DNA of 64,000 nucleotides, taken from assembly GCA_902765005.1 (NCBI GenBank), contig CACWYB010000004.1, positions 31,179 through 95,178 on the forward strand, read 5' to 3'. Origin of the DNA: an uncultured Eubacteriales bacterium (lineage in GTDB: Bacteria; Bacillota; Clostridia; Christensenellales; CAG-138). The position numbers and the translations under genes are program-made. How positions within the stretch are numbered: position 1 is the first letter of the stretch; each line of letters begins with the position of its first letter. A model generated the notes under the pieces. It was given only the letters and a program-made list of their open reading frames with translations. It was not told the origin of the DNA and did not search any database. Positions 23,616 through 30,983 of this stretch are shown piece by piece.

Positions 23616-25517
23616 TTACTCCCAGATCCGGTAGGCCATCAGAAAATGCTCGGTCCAGTAGCTGGTGTAGATGCTGCTGCGGATGAGCACGCAGCCCGCG
23701 GAGCTGCCCGCGTCGATCATCTTGCCGCTGCCCATGTAGATGCCCACATGGCCGGTGGAGGCGCTGCTGCCGGAGAACACCAGGATGTCTCCCCGCTTGA
23801 GCTCGCTCATGTCTGTGATCCGCTTGTATTTGGAGCAGGTCCGCCAGCGGACGCTGGTCATGTAGCTTTGCTTCACCCCGGCCTGCTTCAGACACCAGTA
23901 GACAAAGCCGGAGCAGTCGAAGCTGTCCGGGCCCTTGGCGCCCCGCACATACTTGCAGCCCAGCTTGCTTTGGGCCGCGGCAAGGAGGCCTTCCACCCCC
24001 TGACCGTAGTCGATGGTGGCGCCGGAGCCGCTGTCCCCCTGGGCAGGAGGATCGGTGGGCGCGGGGGTGGGTTCGGGCGTGGTCTCGGGCGGCGCTGTCA
24101 CCTCCGGGACGTTCGTGTCCTCGGTGGGCGGGGCCTCGGTGGCCGTAGCCGGGTCGGTGACTTTGGCCGTAGCTTTGGCCGTAGCCTTGGCGGTGGCCTT
24201 TGCCGTGGCTTTGGAAGTAGCCTTGGCCGTAGCCTTGGCGGTGGCCTTGGCTGTCGCTTTTGCCTTGGGCTTGGAGGTGGGTTTGGGGGTGGCTTTGGCG
24301 GTGGGCCGGGGCGTGGGCGTGGGAGCCGACACCACGGAATCGGACAGAAGCTTCTTCAGCGTTTCAGGCCCCACCTTGCCGTCATCCGTGAGCCCGTTGC
24401 GGTATTGGAATTCCGCCACGGCCTCCTCGGTCACCGTGCCGTAATAGCCCGTGACCTGGGCGGTGCGCATATAGCCATACTTGGCCAGCAGCCGCTGCAG
24501 GGCGGTCACGTCGTCCCCTCGGGCGCCGCTGGCGAAGGCGTGGGTGGGGGTCTCCTCGTCGTTGAGCAGGGCCAGGGTGCCCATGCCCAGATTCCCGTCG
24601 GCCACCAGGCCGTTGTCCTCCTGGAAGCGTTTCACCGCCGCGGCGGTGAGCTTGCCGTAGACCCCGTCGGGGTCGGTCACCAGATACCCCAGCTCCAGCA
24701 GCCGTTCCTGCCAGGAGAGGACCTGGTCCGATTTATCCCCGATCCGCAGGCTGTTGGCCACGGGTTCGTCCCCGAAGAGGGTCTCCATCACGACGGAATC
24801 CACCCCGTCCCCGGCGCCCAGCCGGTTCAGCGTCCGAAACCGGGTCACAGCCTCGGCGGTGGCGGCATCGAACTGGCCGTCGGCGGTGCCCGCCAGGTAG
24901 CCCAGCTCAATGAGCCGCTCCTGGATGCTCAACACCTCGTCCCCCTGGTCACCGGGGAGCACAGCGTAGAGGGCGGCGTTCTCGTCGTTCAGCTTCAAGA
25001 AGGTTTCTTCGTCGCAGAAGCCCGTCTCCGGCAGGCCGTTGCGCCGCTGGAACAGGGCCACGGCGGAGGCCACGCCGGCGCCGTACACATCCTCGGGCTG
25101 CTCAAAATCCAAGTATTCCAGGGTCATGAGCCGGATCTGAATGTCCAGCACGATGGGGGCGCGCATGCCCGTGCCGATGGCGTCCCCGTTCATGGGATGC
25201 AGCGTGGGCGTGGGGGAGGGCACCTCCGTGGGCACCGGAGAGGGGGTGGGGGAGGGCAGGGCCGTGGGCGTGGGGGTCAGGGCCGCGGGCACCGCCGTGC
25301 GATCCTGGGTCTGGGGGCTGGGGGTCACCTGGACCACATGTTCGTTTCGATCCGGGTCCGGCAGCTCCACCGCCACGGCGGCAAAGGACTCATGGAGTAT
25401 TTCCCGGGTGTAGAGCCCGCCGACCACGATCAGGCCCAGCACCAGAATGACCAGGAGCCAGACCAGAAGGATGGTGGTCTTGTCCCGCTGTTTTTTCTGC
25501 TGCGCCTGCTTTCTCAT
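23616..25517 (-). CDS. Membrane-anchored NlpC/P60 cell-wall hydrolase with four peptidoglycan-binding repeats
   Basis: The protein has 633 residues: a basic N-terminus and one membrane helix (about 15-37), then a Thr/Pro-rich spacer. Four PG_binding_1-type repeats follow between about 118 and 395, each with a ...LxxLGY...DGxxGxxTxxAVxxFQ pattern. A long Lys-Ala-Thr linker with Pro-rich tail comes next, and a C-terminal NlpC/P60 domain. The catalytic cysteine is in FDCSGF near residue 534 and the His in GHVGIYMG. The protein should cut stem peptides in peptidoglycan outside the membrane. A -10-like TACAAT lies about 35 bases upstream, with no convincing -35. Confidence 0.93.
   Translation of the reverse strand: MRKQAQQKKQRDKTTILLVWLLVILVLGLIVVGGLYTREILHESFAAVAVELPDPDRNEHVVQVTPSPQTQDRTAVPAALTPTPTALPSPTPSPVPTEVPSPTPTLHPMNGDAIGTGMRAPIVLDIQIRLMTLEYLDFEQPEDVYGAGVASAVALFQRRNGLPETGFCDEETFLKLNDENAALYAVLPGDQGDEVLSIQERLIELGYLAGTADGQFDAATAEAVTRFRTLNRLGAGDGVDSVVMETLFGDEPVANSLRIGDKSDQVLSWQERLLELGYLVTDPDGVYGKLTAAAVKRFQEDNGLVADGNLGMGTLALLNDEETPTHAFASGARGDDVTALQRLLAKYGYMRTAQVTGYYGTVTEEAVAEFQYRNGLTDDGKVGPETLKKLLSDSVVSAPTPTPRPTAKATPKPTSKPKAKATAKATAKATAKATSKATAKATAKATAKATAKVTDPATATEAPPTEDTNVPEVTAPPETTPEPTPAPTDPPAQGDSGSGATIDYGQGVEGLLAAAQSKLGCKYVRGAKGPDSFDCSGFVYWCLKQAGVKQSYMTSVRWRTCSKYKRITDMSELKRGDILVFSGSSASTGHVGIYMGSGKMIDAGSSAGCVLIRSSIYTSYWTEHFLMAYRIWE
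24151..24306 (-). repeat. Low-complexity coding repeat (Lys-Ala-Thr units)
   Basis: About a dozen 9- to 12-base units encoding KAT or KATA form the linker between the wall-binding and catalytic domains. They are imperfect in the third codon position. Such tracts change length easily and span the cell wall. Confidence 0.85.
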
Positions 25518-25653
25518 GTGGTTTCTCCCCTGTTTTCTTATGGTCTATTGTAGCGAAAACCTATGCTTTTTTTGTTAACGGGCCGTAAACAAACTGCGGG
25601 AAAACTGCAACAAGCTGATGAACTTTATCGAAAATATCCAGGTTTTTCCATAC

Positions 25654-25679
25654 AAAAAGCGCCCGGGGGCTCCGGGCGC
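25654..25679 (-). terminator. Terminator after the dipeptidase gene
   Basis: An 8-bp GC-only stem (25659-25666 with 25672-25679) is followed on the minus strand by TTTTT. Between it and the NlpC start (25518) I see only the A/T-rich upstream region of the NlpC gene. Confidence 0.85.
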
Positions 25680-25696
25680 GTAAGGTCGCTCTTGCT

Positions 25697-26974
25697 TCAT
25701 TCCGCCGCCAGGCGCCGAAGGCACTCGGCCATGAAGCGGGTGTTGAATTCCATCTCCGAAAGCAGGATGTTCTCATTGGCAATGTGGCACAGGTCCGGCC
25801 TATCGGGCCGGGTGACGCCCACGGCCACGGCGTTTTTGAACTCACGGGCGTAGGTGCCGCCGCCGATGGAGATGGGCTTACTTTCCCGGTCGCCGGACAG
25901 CTCTGCGTACACGTCCATCAGGGTGCTCACCAGCTCCGTGTCCGGGGCGATGTAGTGGCCCATGGAGTTGAAGCATTCCCCGCTCACGAAGCCGGCGGTG
26001 GCCATGGCCTTGTCAAGGCTCCCTTTCAGCTCCTCAAAGGTCATGGAGGCGGGGTAGCGGATGTCGAAGGTGATGCTTACGCCCGTTTCATCGGCGGACA
26101 GCAGGGTGGGCGCCAGGGTCAGCCGGCCGGACGCGTCGGTCCGGTCCACCCCCAGGCCCTCCCCGTGGTTGAAGCCGTACAGGAGGCGCACCAGGCCGGA
26201 GAAGGTCTCCCTGTCCGCCGGGGAAAGCTCCGCCTCGGAGACGGCCTTCACCAGCTTCATCAGGGCGTTGTCCGCGTGGTCCGGCATGGAGGCATGGCCC
26301 TCCTTGCCCGTTTCGCAGAGGGCGGGTCGGTCGCTTTTCGCTTCCCCGGGGATCACGTTGGCCGCGGTGCCCACCTTGGCCCGAACGGCGCAGGGGTATT
26401 TCTTTTCAAAGGCGATATGTAGGATGTTCATCTCGGAATTGACCACGGGGTAGGTGGCGTCCGGGGTGAAGGCCAGATCCGGCTCCCCCTCCACCTCCTT
26501 GTAGCGCTCGATGCCCGTGGAGCCCCGCTCCTCGTCGCAGCCCAGCAGGATGCGCACCCGGCGGCGCATCTTCGCGCCGCTCTCCTTGAGGGCGTAGAGG
26601 GCGTAGAGGGCGGACACCGCCGCGCCCTTGTCGTCCGCCGTGCCCCGGCCGTACATGGCCCCCTCGTGAATCTCGGCGCCGTAGGGGGGATAGGCCCATC
26701 CCGTGCCCTCGGGGACCACGTCCAGATGGGCCATCACGGCCACGATCTCGTCCCCTTCCCCGTATTCCACCACGCCGCAGCGGGCGTCCACGTCCCACAC
26801 CTTCTCAAAGCCCAGATTCCGGGCGATATCCTGCGCCTTTCTCAGGGCAGCGAAAACATGCTCCCCATAGGGCATGCCTTCCTTGGGCTCGCCCCGGGAA
26901 ACGGAGGGGATGCGGATCAGCGCCTGCAGATCCTTCACCTGTTGATCAAAGCTGGTTTCGATGATGCGCCGCAT
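25697..26974 (-). CDS. pepV: M20-family dipeptidase (PepV/Xaa-His dipeptidase type)
   Basis: This zinc dipeptidase has metal ligands visible in VMAHLDVVPEG (His/Asp), the bridging GRGTADDKG, and the general-base region GCDEERGS. A late His lies near DLCHIANENI, and SIGGGTYAR is characteristic of this branch. At 425 residues it is some 40 shorter than typical PepV, mainly in the lid domain. It is cytoplasmic and should finish peptides delivered by the transporter and trimmed by endopeptidases. The start at 26974 follows AAAGGAG by eight bases; an in-frame ATG farther upstream is unlikely. Confidence 0.9.
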   Translation of the reverse strand: MRRIIETSFDQQVKDLQALIRIPSVSRGEPKEGMPYGEHVFAALRKAQDIARNLGFEKVWDVDARCGVVEYGEGDEIVAVMAHLDVVPEGTGWAYPPYGAEIHEGAMYGRGTADDKGAAVSALYALYALKESGAKMRRRVRILLGCDEERGSTGIERYKEVEGEPDLAFTPDATYPVVNSEMNILHIAFEKKYPCAVRAKVGTAANVIPGEAKSDRPALCETGKEGHASMPDHADNALMKLVKAVSEAELSPADRETFSGLVRLLYGFNHGEGLGVDRTDASGRLTLAPTLLSADETGVSITFDIRYPASMTFEELKGSLDKAMATAGFVSGECFNSMGHYIAPDTELVSTLMDVYAELSGDRESKPISIGGGTYAREFKNAVAVGVTRPDRPDLCHIANENILLSEMEFNTRFMAECLRRLAAE

Positions 26975-27012
26975 GTGCTTTTCTCCTTTGCAAGTATATT
27001 TGTGTTGCTTCA

Positions 27013-27041
27013 ATTATACTTGGGTAGGGCAAAGGATGCAA
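27013..27041 (-). promoter_or_regulatory. Promoter of the dipeptidase gene
   Basis: On the minus strand, TTGCAT (27041-27036), 17 bp, perfect TATAAT (27018-27013). Confidence 0.85.
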
Positions 27042-27054
27042 CCCTCTTTCGGGC

Positions 27055-27144
27055 TCAGTTCACGGCGCGGTAGAGATCCTGTATCTCGTCGATGAACGCC
27101 CCGTAGAGGAAGCTGGGAGCGCAGACGATGCTGATCTTCCGCAC
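27055..27144 (-). pseudogene. Possible remnant or very short gene (29 codons)
   Basis: From GTG 27144 to TGA 27055 the reading KISIVCAPSFLYGAFIDE... uses almost only G/C-ending codons, as real genes here do. Upstream of it the sequence turns A/T-rich with stops. It looks like the 3' end of a decayed gene or a tiny peptide gene. I do not recognise a family. The ribosome site is weak. Confidence 0.3.
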
Positions 27145-27186
27145 CCTATACGGATAACAGATTGTATTATGATAAACGCGGGCAAT

Positions 27187-27218
27187 AAAAAAGGGGGTCG
27201 ACCTTTCGGCCTGCCCCC
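27187..27218 (-). terminator. Terminator after the TrkA-C membrane protein gene
   Basis: On the minus strand, GGGGG pairs with CCCCC (27214-27218 with 27193-27197) around an inner GGCC/GGTC stem with a GAAA tetraloop, then TTTTTT. The middle has a 2x2 mismatch. Confidence 0.8.
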
Positions 27219-27241
27219 GGATGTGGTATGGTAATTGGCTT

Positions 27242-27955
27242 TTACTGGTCGCCGAACCGCTCCCTGGCCTGGAAGACCTGGCTGATGGTGGCATAGTCCC
27301 CAAAGACGGTGAGCTTGTCCCCCGGCTGGAACACGGTCTGAGCGGTGGCGGGCTCGGCTTTCTTGCCCAGAGGCTCCACCAACATGACCAGGATGTTCTT
27401 CTCTGTCTTGAGCCCGGATGCCGACAGGGGCTTGTCCCTCAGATCCGCCGGCACCTCGCGGAGCGTGACCTGAGCGATGGTCTCCTTGCCGATGTAGTCC
27501 ATGGGCAAAATGGTGTTGGCGGTGTCCCGATGGGCGATGCGCCCCGCCAGCTTCTCAAAGAACCTGTCGCCCCAGGCCCGAACCGACGGCACCCGAATGA
27601 ACAGGAAGATGACCAAAATCACCAGCAGGGGGATAAGGCTGCTGATGAGGTCCGCCGCCAGCTCCGAGATCTTCAGGGAGAAGAACACGTTGATGAACGC
27701 GGAAACGATGGTGATGTTGAACACGTAGCCGAACAGCATGGTGATCCGGGTCAGGCGCCGCCGGGACCGGGTGGAGAGTAGCAGCTCGCTCTCGTGGGTG
27801 GTGAAGCCGCAGCCCGTGAGCAGGGAGATCACCTGGAACCGGGCCTTGTCGTCCGGCAGGCCGGTGAAGCGGAAGAGCATGGCGAACAGCTCCGAAATGA
27901 CCCAGTAGCCCAGAATGATCAGCGCAAACAGAGTAAAAGCAAGATAGATGTTCAT
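27242..27955 (-). CDS. Membrane protein with C-terminal TrkA-C (RCK_C) domain
   Basis: The 237-residue protein has an N-terminal helix (about 3-27), two further membrane segments at about 75-95 and 103-120, and a cytoplasmic part. The last 90 residues look like an RCK_C ligand-binding domain (LSASGLKTEKNILVMLVE...GDKLTVFGDYATI). Such domains bind nucleotides or ions and gate transporters. There is no full transporter core, so this may be a regulatory or partner subunit. An inverted repeat sits in its promoter region. The start follows GGAGGGGG. Confidence 0.8.
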   Translation of the reverse strand: MNIYLAFTLFALIILGYWVISELFAMLFRFTGLPDDKARFQVISLLTGCGFTTHESELLLSTRSRRRLTRITMLFGYVFNITIVSAFINVFFSLKISELAADLISSLIPLLVILVIFLFIRVPSVRAWGDRFFEKLAGRIAHRDTANTILPMDYIGKETIAQVTLREVPADLRDKPLSASGLKTEKNILVMLVEPLGKKAEPATAQTVFQPGDKLTVFGDYATISQVFQARERFGDQ

Positions 27956-27965
27956 AGCCCCCTCC

Positions 27966-27986
27966 TTACCATTACCTGTATGGTAA
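27966..27986 (-). promoter_or_regulatory. Inverted repeat in the promoter of the TrkA-C gene
   Basis: TTACCAT-N7-ATGGTAA is a 7-bp perfect inverted repeat. On the minus strand it covers a candidate -10 (TACCAT), 17 bp after TTGCAG. It is likely a repressor or activator site. The phrase ATGGTAAT recurs near 27228-27235, after the gene. Confidence 0.5.
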
Positions 27987-28038
27987 TATAAATTCTTTTA
28001 TCCTGCAAGAAAAACATGCAGAATGGGGACGGAATCCG

Positions 28039-28067
28039 TTGCAAAGGGCCCGCCGGTGTGCGACAAT
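28039..28067 (+). promoter_or_regulatory. Candidate promoter of the methyltransferase gene
   Basis: TTGCAA (28039-28044), 17 bp, GACAAT (28062-28067). The -10 is two bases off consensus. Confidence 0.5.
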
Positions 28068-28100
28068 AGGGGCAGGAAGCAGTATAAGAGGAGGGAGACC

Positions 28101-28772
28101 ATGACGAAGAACCTGTTTCTCCAGGCCATGACCAAGTTTCTGCTGGGCGTTCTGCTGGTGGGGGCGCTGATCTTTCTGCCGGCGGGCACCCTGGGCTTTT
28201 TCCAGGGCTGGCTGCTCATGGGCGTTCTCTTTGTGCCCATGTTTTTCGCGGGCCTGTATATGATGGCGAAGGACCCGGAACGGCTGAAAAAGCGGCTCAA
28301 CGGCCGGGAGCAGGAGCCGGAACAGCGCAGGGTGATCCTTCTTTCCGGGCTCATGTTCATCACCACCTTCGTTCTGGCGGGGTTGAGCTTCCGCTTCGGC
28401 TTTCTCCGGTTCCCTCGGTGGGTGAGCTGGGCGGGAGCGGTGCTGTTCCTTTTTTCCTATGGGCTGTATGGCCTGGTGCTGCAGGAGAACGCCTACCTTT
28501 CCCGGACCATTGAGGTCCAGCAGGGGCAGCGGGTGGTGGACACGGGGCTCTACGCCATCGTCCGCCACCCCATGTACGCCGCCACGGTGGTGCTGTTTCT
28601 GTCCATGCCCCTCATTCTGGGGTCGGTGCTCTCCCTGTTGGTCATGGGCCTGTATGTGCCCCTCATCGTGAGGCGGATCCAAAACGAGGAGGCAGTGCTG
28701 CAAAAGGGCCTGTCGGGCTACGCCGCCTATCAGAAAAAGGTGCCCTGGCGGCTGTTGCCCTATGTTTGGTGA
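28101..28772 (+). CDS. Isoprenylcysteine carboxyl methyltransferase-like membrane protein
   Basis: The 223-residue protein has five or six membrane helices. The conserved C-terminal half shows YAIVRHPMYAA, then RRIQNEE and GYAAYQKKVPWRLLP, the hallmarks of the ICMT/PEMT-like methyltransferase superfamily, which uses S-adenosylmethionine at the membrane face. Bacterial members methylate small or lipid substrates and their targets are mostly unknown. A strong GAGGAGGGA site precedes the ATG. It is 10 bases ahead of the next gene and probably co-transcribed. Confidence 0.9.
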   Translation: MTKNLFLQAMTKFLLGVLLVGALIFLPAGTLGFFQGWLLMGVLFVPMFFAGLYMMAKDPERLKKRLNGREQEPEQRRVILLSGLMFITTFVLAGLSFRFGFLRFPRWVSWAGAVLFLFSYGLYGLVLQENAYLSRTIEVQQGQRVVDTGLYAIVRHPMYAATVVLFLSMPLILGSVLSLLVMGLYVPLIVRRIQNEEAVLQKGLSGYAAYQKKVPWRLLPYVW

Positions 28773-28782
28773 GGAGGAAGCT

Positions 28783-29175
28783 ATGACGGTACGGGAGATC
28801 TTTTTGGACGGAAACTACAACTGCGCCGAGGCTGTGCTGCTGTGGGCCGACGAGCGGTATGGCCTGGGGGTGGCCCCGGAGGACGTGCGGCTGGTCAGCG
28901 GCTTCGGCGGCGGCCTGGGCTGCGGGGAGAACTGCGGCGCCCTGCTGGGGGCGTTGGCGGCCCTCTCCAAGATCCTGGTGGCGGATCGGGCCCATCTGAC
29001 CCCGGGCTTTCGGGAGGCCTGCGGGGAGCTGGTGGAGCGGTTCCGGCAGGACCTGGGCAGCATCGAATGCGCGCAGCTGAAGGAAAAGTATCGCCGGCCG
29101 GATGTGCGCTGCCTTTATGTGGTGGAGCGGGCCGCGGCCATCCTGGAGGAATACCTCCGGGAGAGGGAGAAATAA
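28783..29175 (+). CDS. C_GCAxxG_C_C family protein (redox-type cysteine protein)
   Basis: The 130-residue protein carries the family pattern. An early Cys lies in YNCAEAV, then comes FGGGLGCGENCGALLGAL, and single cysteines follow in REACGEL, IECAQL and VRCLYVV. The spacing suggests bound metal or a redox-active disulfide. The function has not been established for the family, as far as I know. The ATG follows GAGGAGG. The gene is paired with the methyltransferase gene and ended by a terminator. Confidence 0.88.
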   Translation: MTVREIFLDGNYNCAEAVLLWADERYGLGVAPEDVRLVSGFGGGLGCGENCGALLGALAALSKILVADRAHLTPGFREACGELVERFRQDLGSIECAQLKEKYRRPDVRCLYVVERAAAILEEYLREREK

Positions 29176-29215
29176 GCCGGTTTTCGGCTTGATTGCAAAC
29201 CTAAGCGCAAAAAAA

Positions 29216-29247
29216 GAAGGCTGCCTGAACAGCCTTCGTTTTCTTTT
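29216..29247 (+). terminator. Rho-independent terminator
   Basis: An 8-bp stem (29216-29223 with 29230-29237) is followed by GTTTTCTTTT. It ends the methyltransferase operon and stands just before the stop of the convergent surface-protein gene. Confidence 0.85.
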
Positions 29248-29250
29248 GGG

Positions 29251-30969
29251 TCAATCCTCCAGGAGCCACCCGAAGAGGATATAATGGCGGATCCACTGCC
29301 AGGGGCTGTAGGCAACGGTGACGAGGCAGGCGCTCTGCTGCCCGTCGGCGGCGGTGCAGGTGATGGCGGCGGTACCGGGCCTCAGGGCCTGAACGGTTCC
29401 GTCCGGCAGCACACTGGCCACGGCCGCATCGGAGCTGGTGAAGCGGACTTCGGTATCGGAGGCATCGGCGGGGAGCACCCGGGCCGTGAGCCGGGCCGCC
29501 TGGCCCACCGTGAGGGAGAGGGCATCCGGCGTCAGGACCACCCCCTCCGTGGGGGTGTAGGGCAGGGCGTCGATGGGCCGGCTTTCCAGGGCCTGGCCGC
29601 AGGTCTGGCAGAACCGCTGCTCCTCCCCGGCTTGGTTCACCTGGGGCGCCTTCGTCTCGGTCCAGGGGCCGGGGGTATGGCCTGTTGGGGGGATGGGCTC
29701 CTGGTAGCTGTCGCCGCAGCGGGCGCAGGTGTAGATGGCGGCGCCCGCTTGGGTGCAGGTGGGCGCAAGGACGCTTTCCTCATACCGGTGGCTGGCCGGG
29801 GGAATCTGTTCCCGGCGGGTTTGGCCGCACAGAGCGCAGCGGTAAACGGTCTCCCCGGCTTGGGTGCAGGTGGGGTCCGTCACGCTGTCCACCGCCTCCT
29901 GATGCTGGGGCGGGGTGTAGAAATCCCGATAGCTGTAGCCGCAGCTTTCGCAGGTGAAGGTGGTGTAGCCCCAGGCGGTGCAGGTGCCGGGGGCGACCTC
30001 CTCCCGGTACCGGGGCGGCTCGCACAGCTCCGGCGCAAGGCGCGTGGCCGTCCGGGATTCATGGCGTTGGAAGGAGAGGATGGTATTCCTGGTGGTGCGG
30101 CAGTCCCCGGCCAGGTTTTCCCCCACCAGGGCGTCGCAGTAGGCTCGGCGGGAGGGGGTGATCTCAAAGAAGGAGATCTCCGCCTCCACCTCCGTTCCGG
30201 TGAGCTGGCTCACGCCCCGGGCGCCCCGGGGAAGCTTGGCCATGCCGATGACGCCGCCGCTGTGTATATAGCCGTATACCTCCGCGAACCCCCGCAGCCT
30301 TACGGCACAGTTGCGCACGTCCCCGCAGCCGCTGGAGTAGATGCCCCCCAGGAAGGCCTCGCAGAGCTTGTTTTTGTTGGCGTCGGTGAAAGTGAGCTCC
30401 GTGTCCGCCCGGCAGCCGATGAAGCTGCTGTCCAGGGAGAAACCCGCCAGGCCCCCCACCCCGGCGTTGACGGAGGTGAGGGTCAGATGGTTCCGGGCCT
30501 GAACGGCGCAGTTTTCAAAGGCGGAAGAGGCGGCGTAGCCAGCCAGGGTTCCGATGAAGCAGTGCTGATCCGTCTCGATCTCGATCACGGCGTTGACCAG
30601 GTTCAGATTTCGCACCTGGGCGTGGTCTGCCACGGAAAACAAGCCTCCGAAGACGGTTTCATACTGCTTGCGGTTGCCGTCGTAGGTGGTGGCGGTGTGG
30701 GGGCCGGGGGCGCTCACCCGCAGGTTGTAGAGGGTGTGGCCGTTCCCCTCCAGCTTTCCGGAGAAGGGGAGGGGGGTCCAGGGCTCGCCGCCCATGTCGA
30801 TGTCCGCCATGAGGGCAAAGTTTCCCTCCGGGTTCGCCTGCAGCAGCGCCCAATCCGCCCGGGTGGCGATGGGTGTGAAGCTCTCCCCCTCCGCAAGGCT
30901 CAAAGCGGGGCACAGGAGCAGCAGAACGAGGCAGCACAGCAGACCGGAAACGATCCTTTTCATACGCAT
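29251..30969 (-). CDS. Secreted surface protein with CxxC repeats and a bacterial Ig-like domain
   Basis: A signal peptide (MKRIVSGLLCC... to about residue 28) is followed by a roughly 300-residue beta-helix-like region with GLUG-type phrases (GGLAGFSL, GTLAGYAA). About four repeats of PTCTQAG...Y.C..CG...E.IPP.H come next, then a BIG2-type Ig domain, and a short tail IRHYILFGWLLED. The CxxC repeats are common in clostridial wall proteins and may bind metal. No LPxTG sorting signal is seen, so the tail could matter for retention. The start (30969 or 30963) has no good ribosome site and lies 15 bases after the anchored esterase, so coupling is likely. Confidence 0.8.
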   Translation of the reverse strand: MRMKRIVSGLLCCLVLLLLCPALSLAEGESFTPIATRADWALLQANPEGNFALMADIDMGGEPWTPLPFSGKLEGNGHTLYNLRVSAPGPHTATTYDGNRKQYETVFGGLFSVADHAQVRNLNLVNAVIEIETDQHCFIGTLAGYAASSAFENCAVQARNHLTLTSVNAGVGGLAGFSLDSSFIGCRADTELTFTDANKNKLCEAFLGGIYSSGCGDVRNCAVRLRGFAEVYGYIHSGGVIGMAKLPRGARGVSQLTGTEVEAEISFFEITPSRRAYCDALVGENLAGDCRTTRNTILSFQRHESRTATRLAPELCEPPRYREEVAPGTCTAWGYTTFTCESCGYSYRDFYTPPQHQEAVDSVTDPTCTQAGETVYRCALCGQTRREQIPPASHRYEESVLAPTCTQAGAAIYTCARCGDSYQEPIPPTGHTPGPWTETKAPQVNQAGEEQRFCQTCGQALESRPIDALPYTPTEGVVLTPDALSLTVGQAARLTARVLPADASDTEVRFTSSDAAVASVLPDGTVQALRPGTAAITCTAADGQQSACLVTVAYSPWQWIRHYILFGWLLED

Positions 30970-30983
30970 TCCGCGGGCAGGGC

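Noticed and set aside
24151-24306. Short tandem units that could suggest a CRISPR array
   Set aside because: The units are 9-12 bases, have no spacers and stay in frame as Lys-Ala-Thr codons. No cas gene is present.
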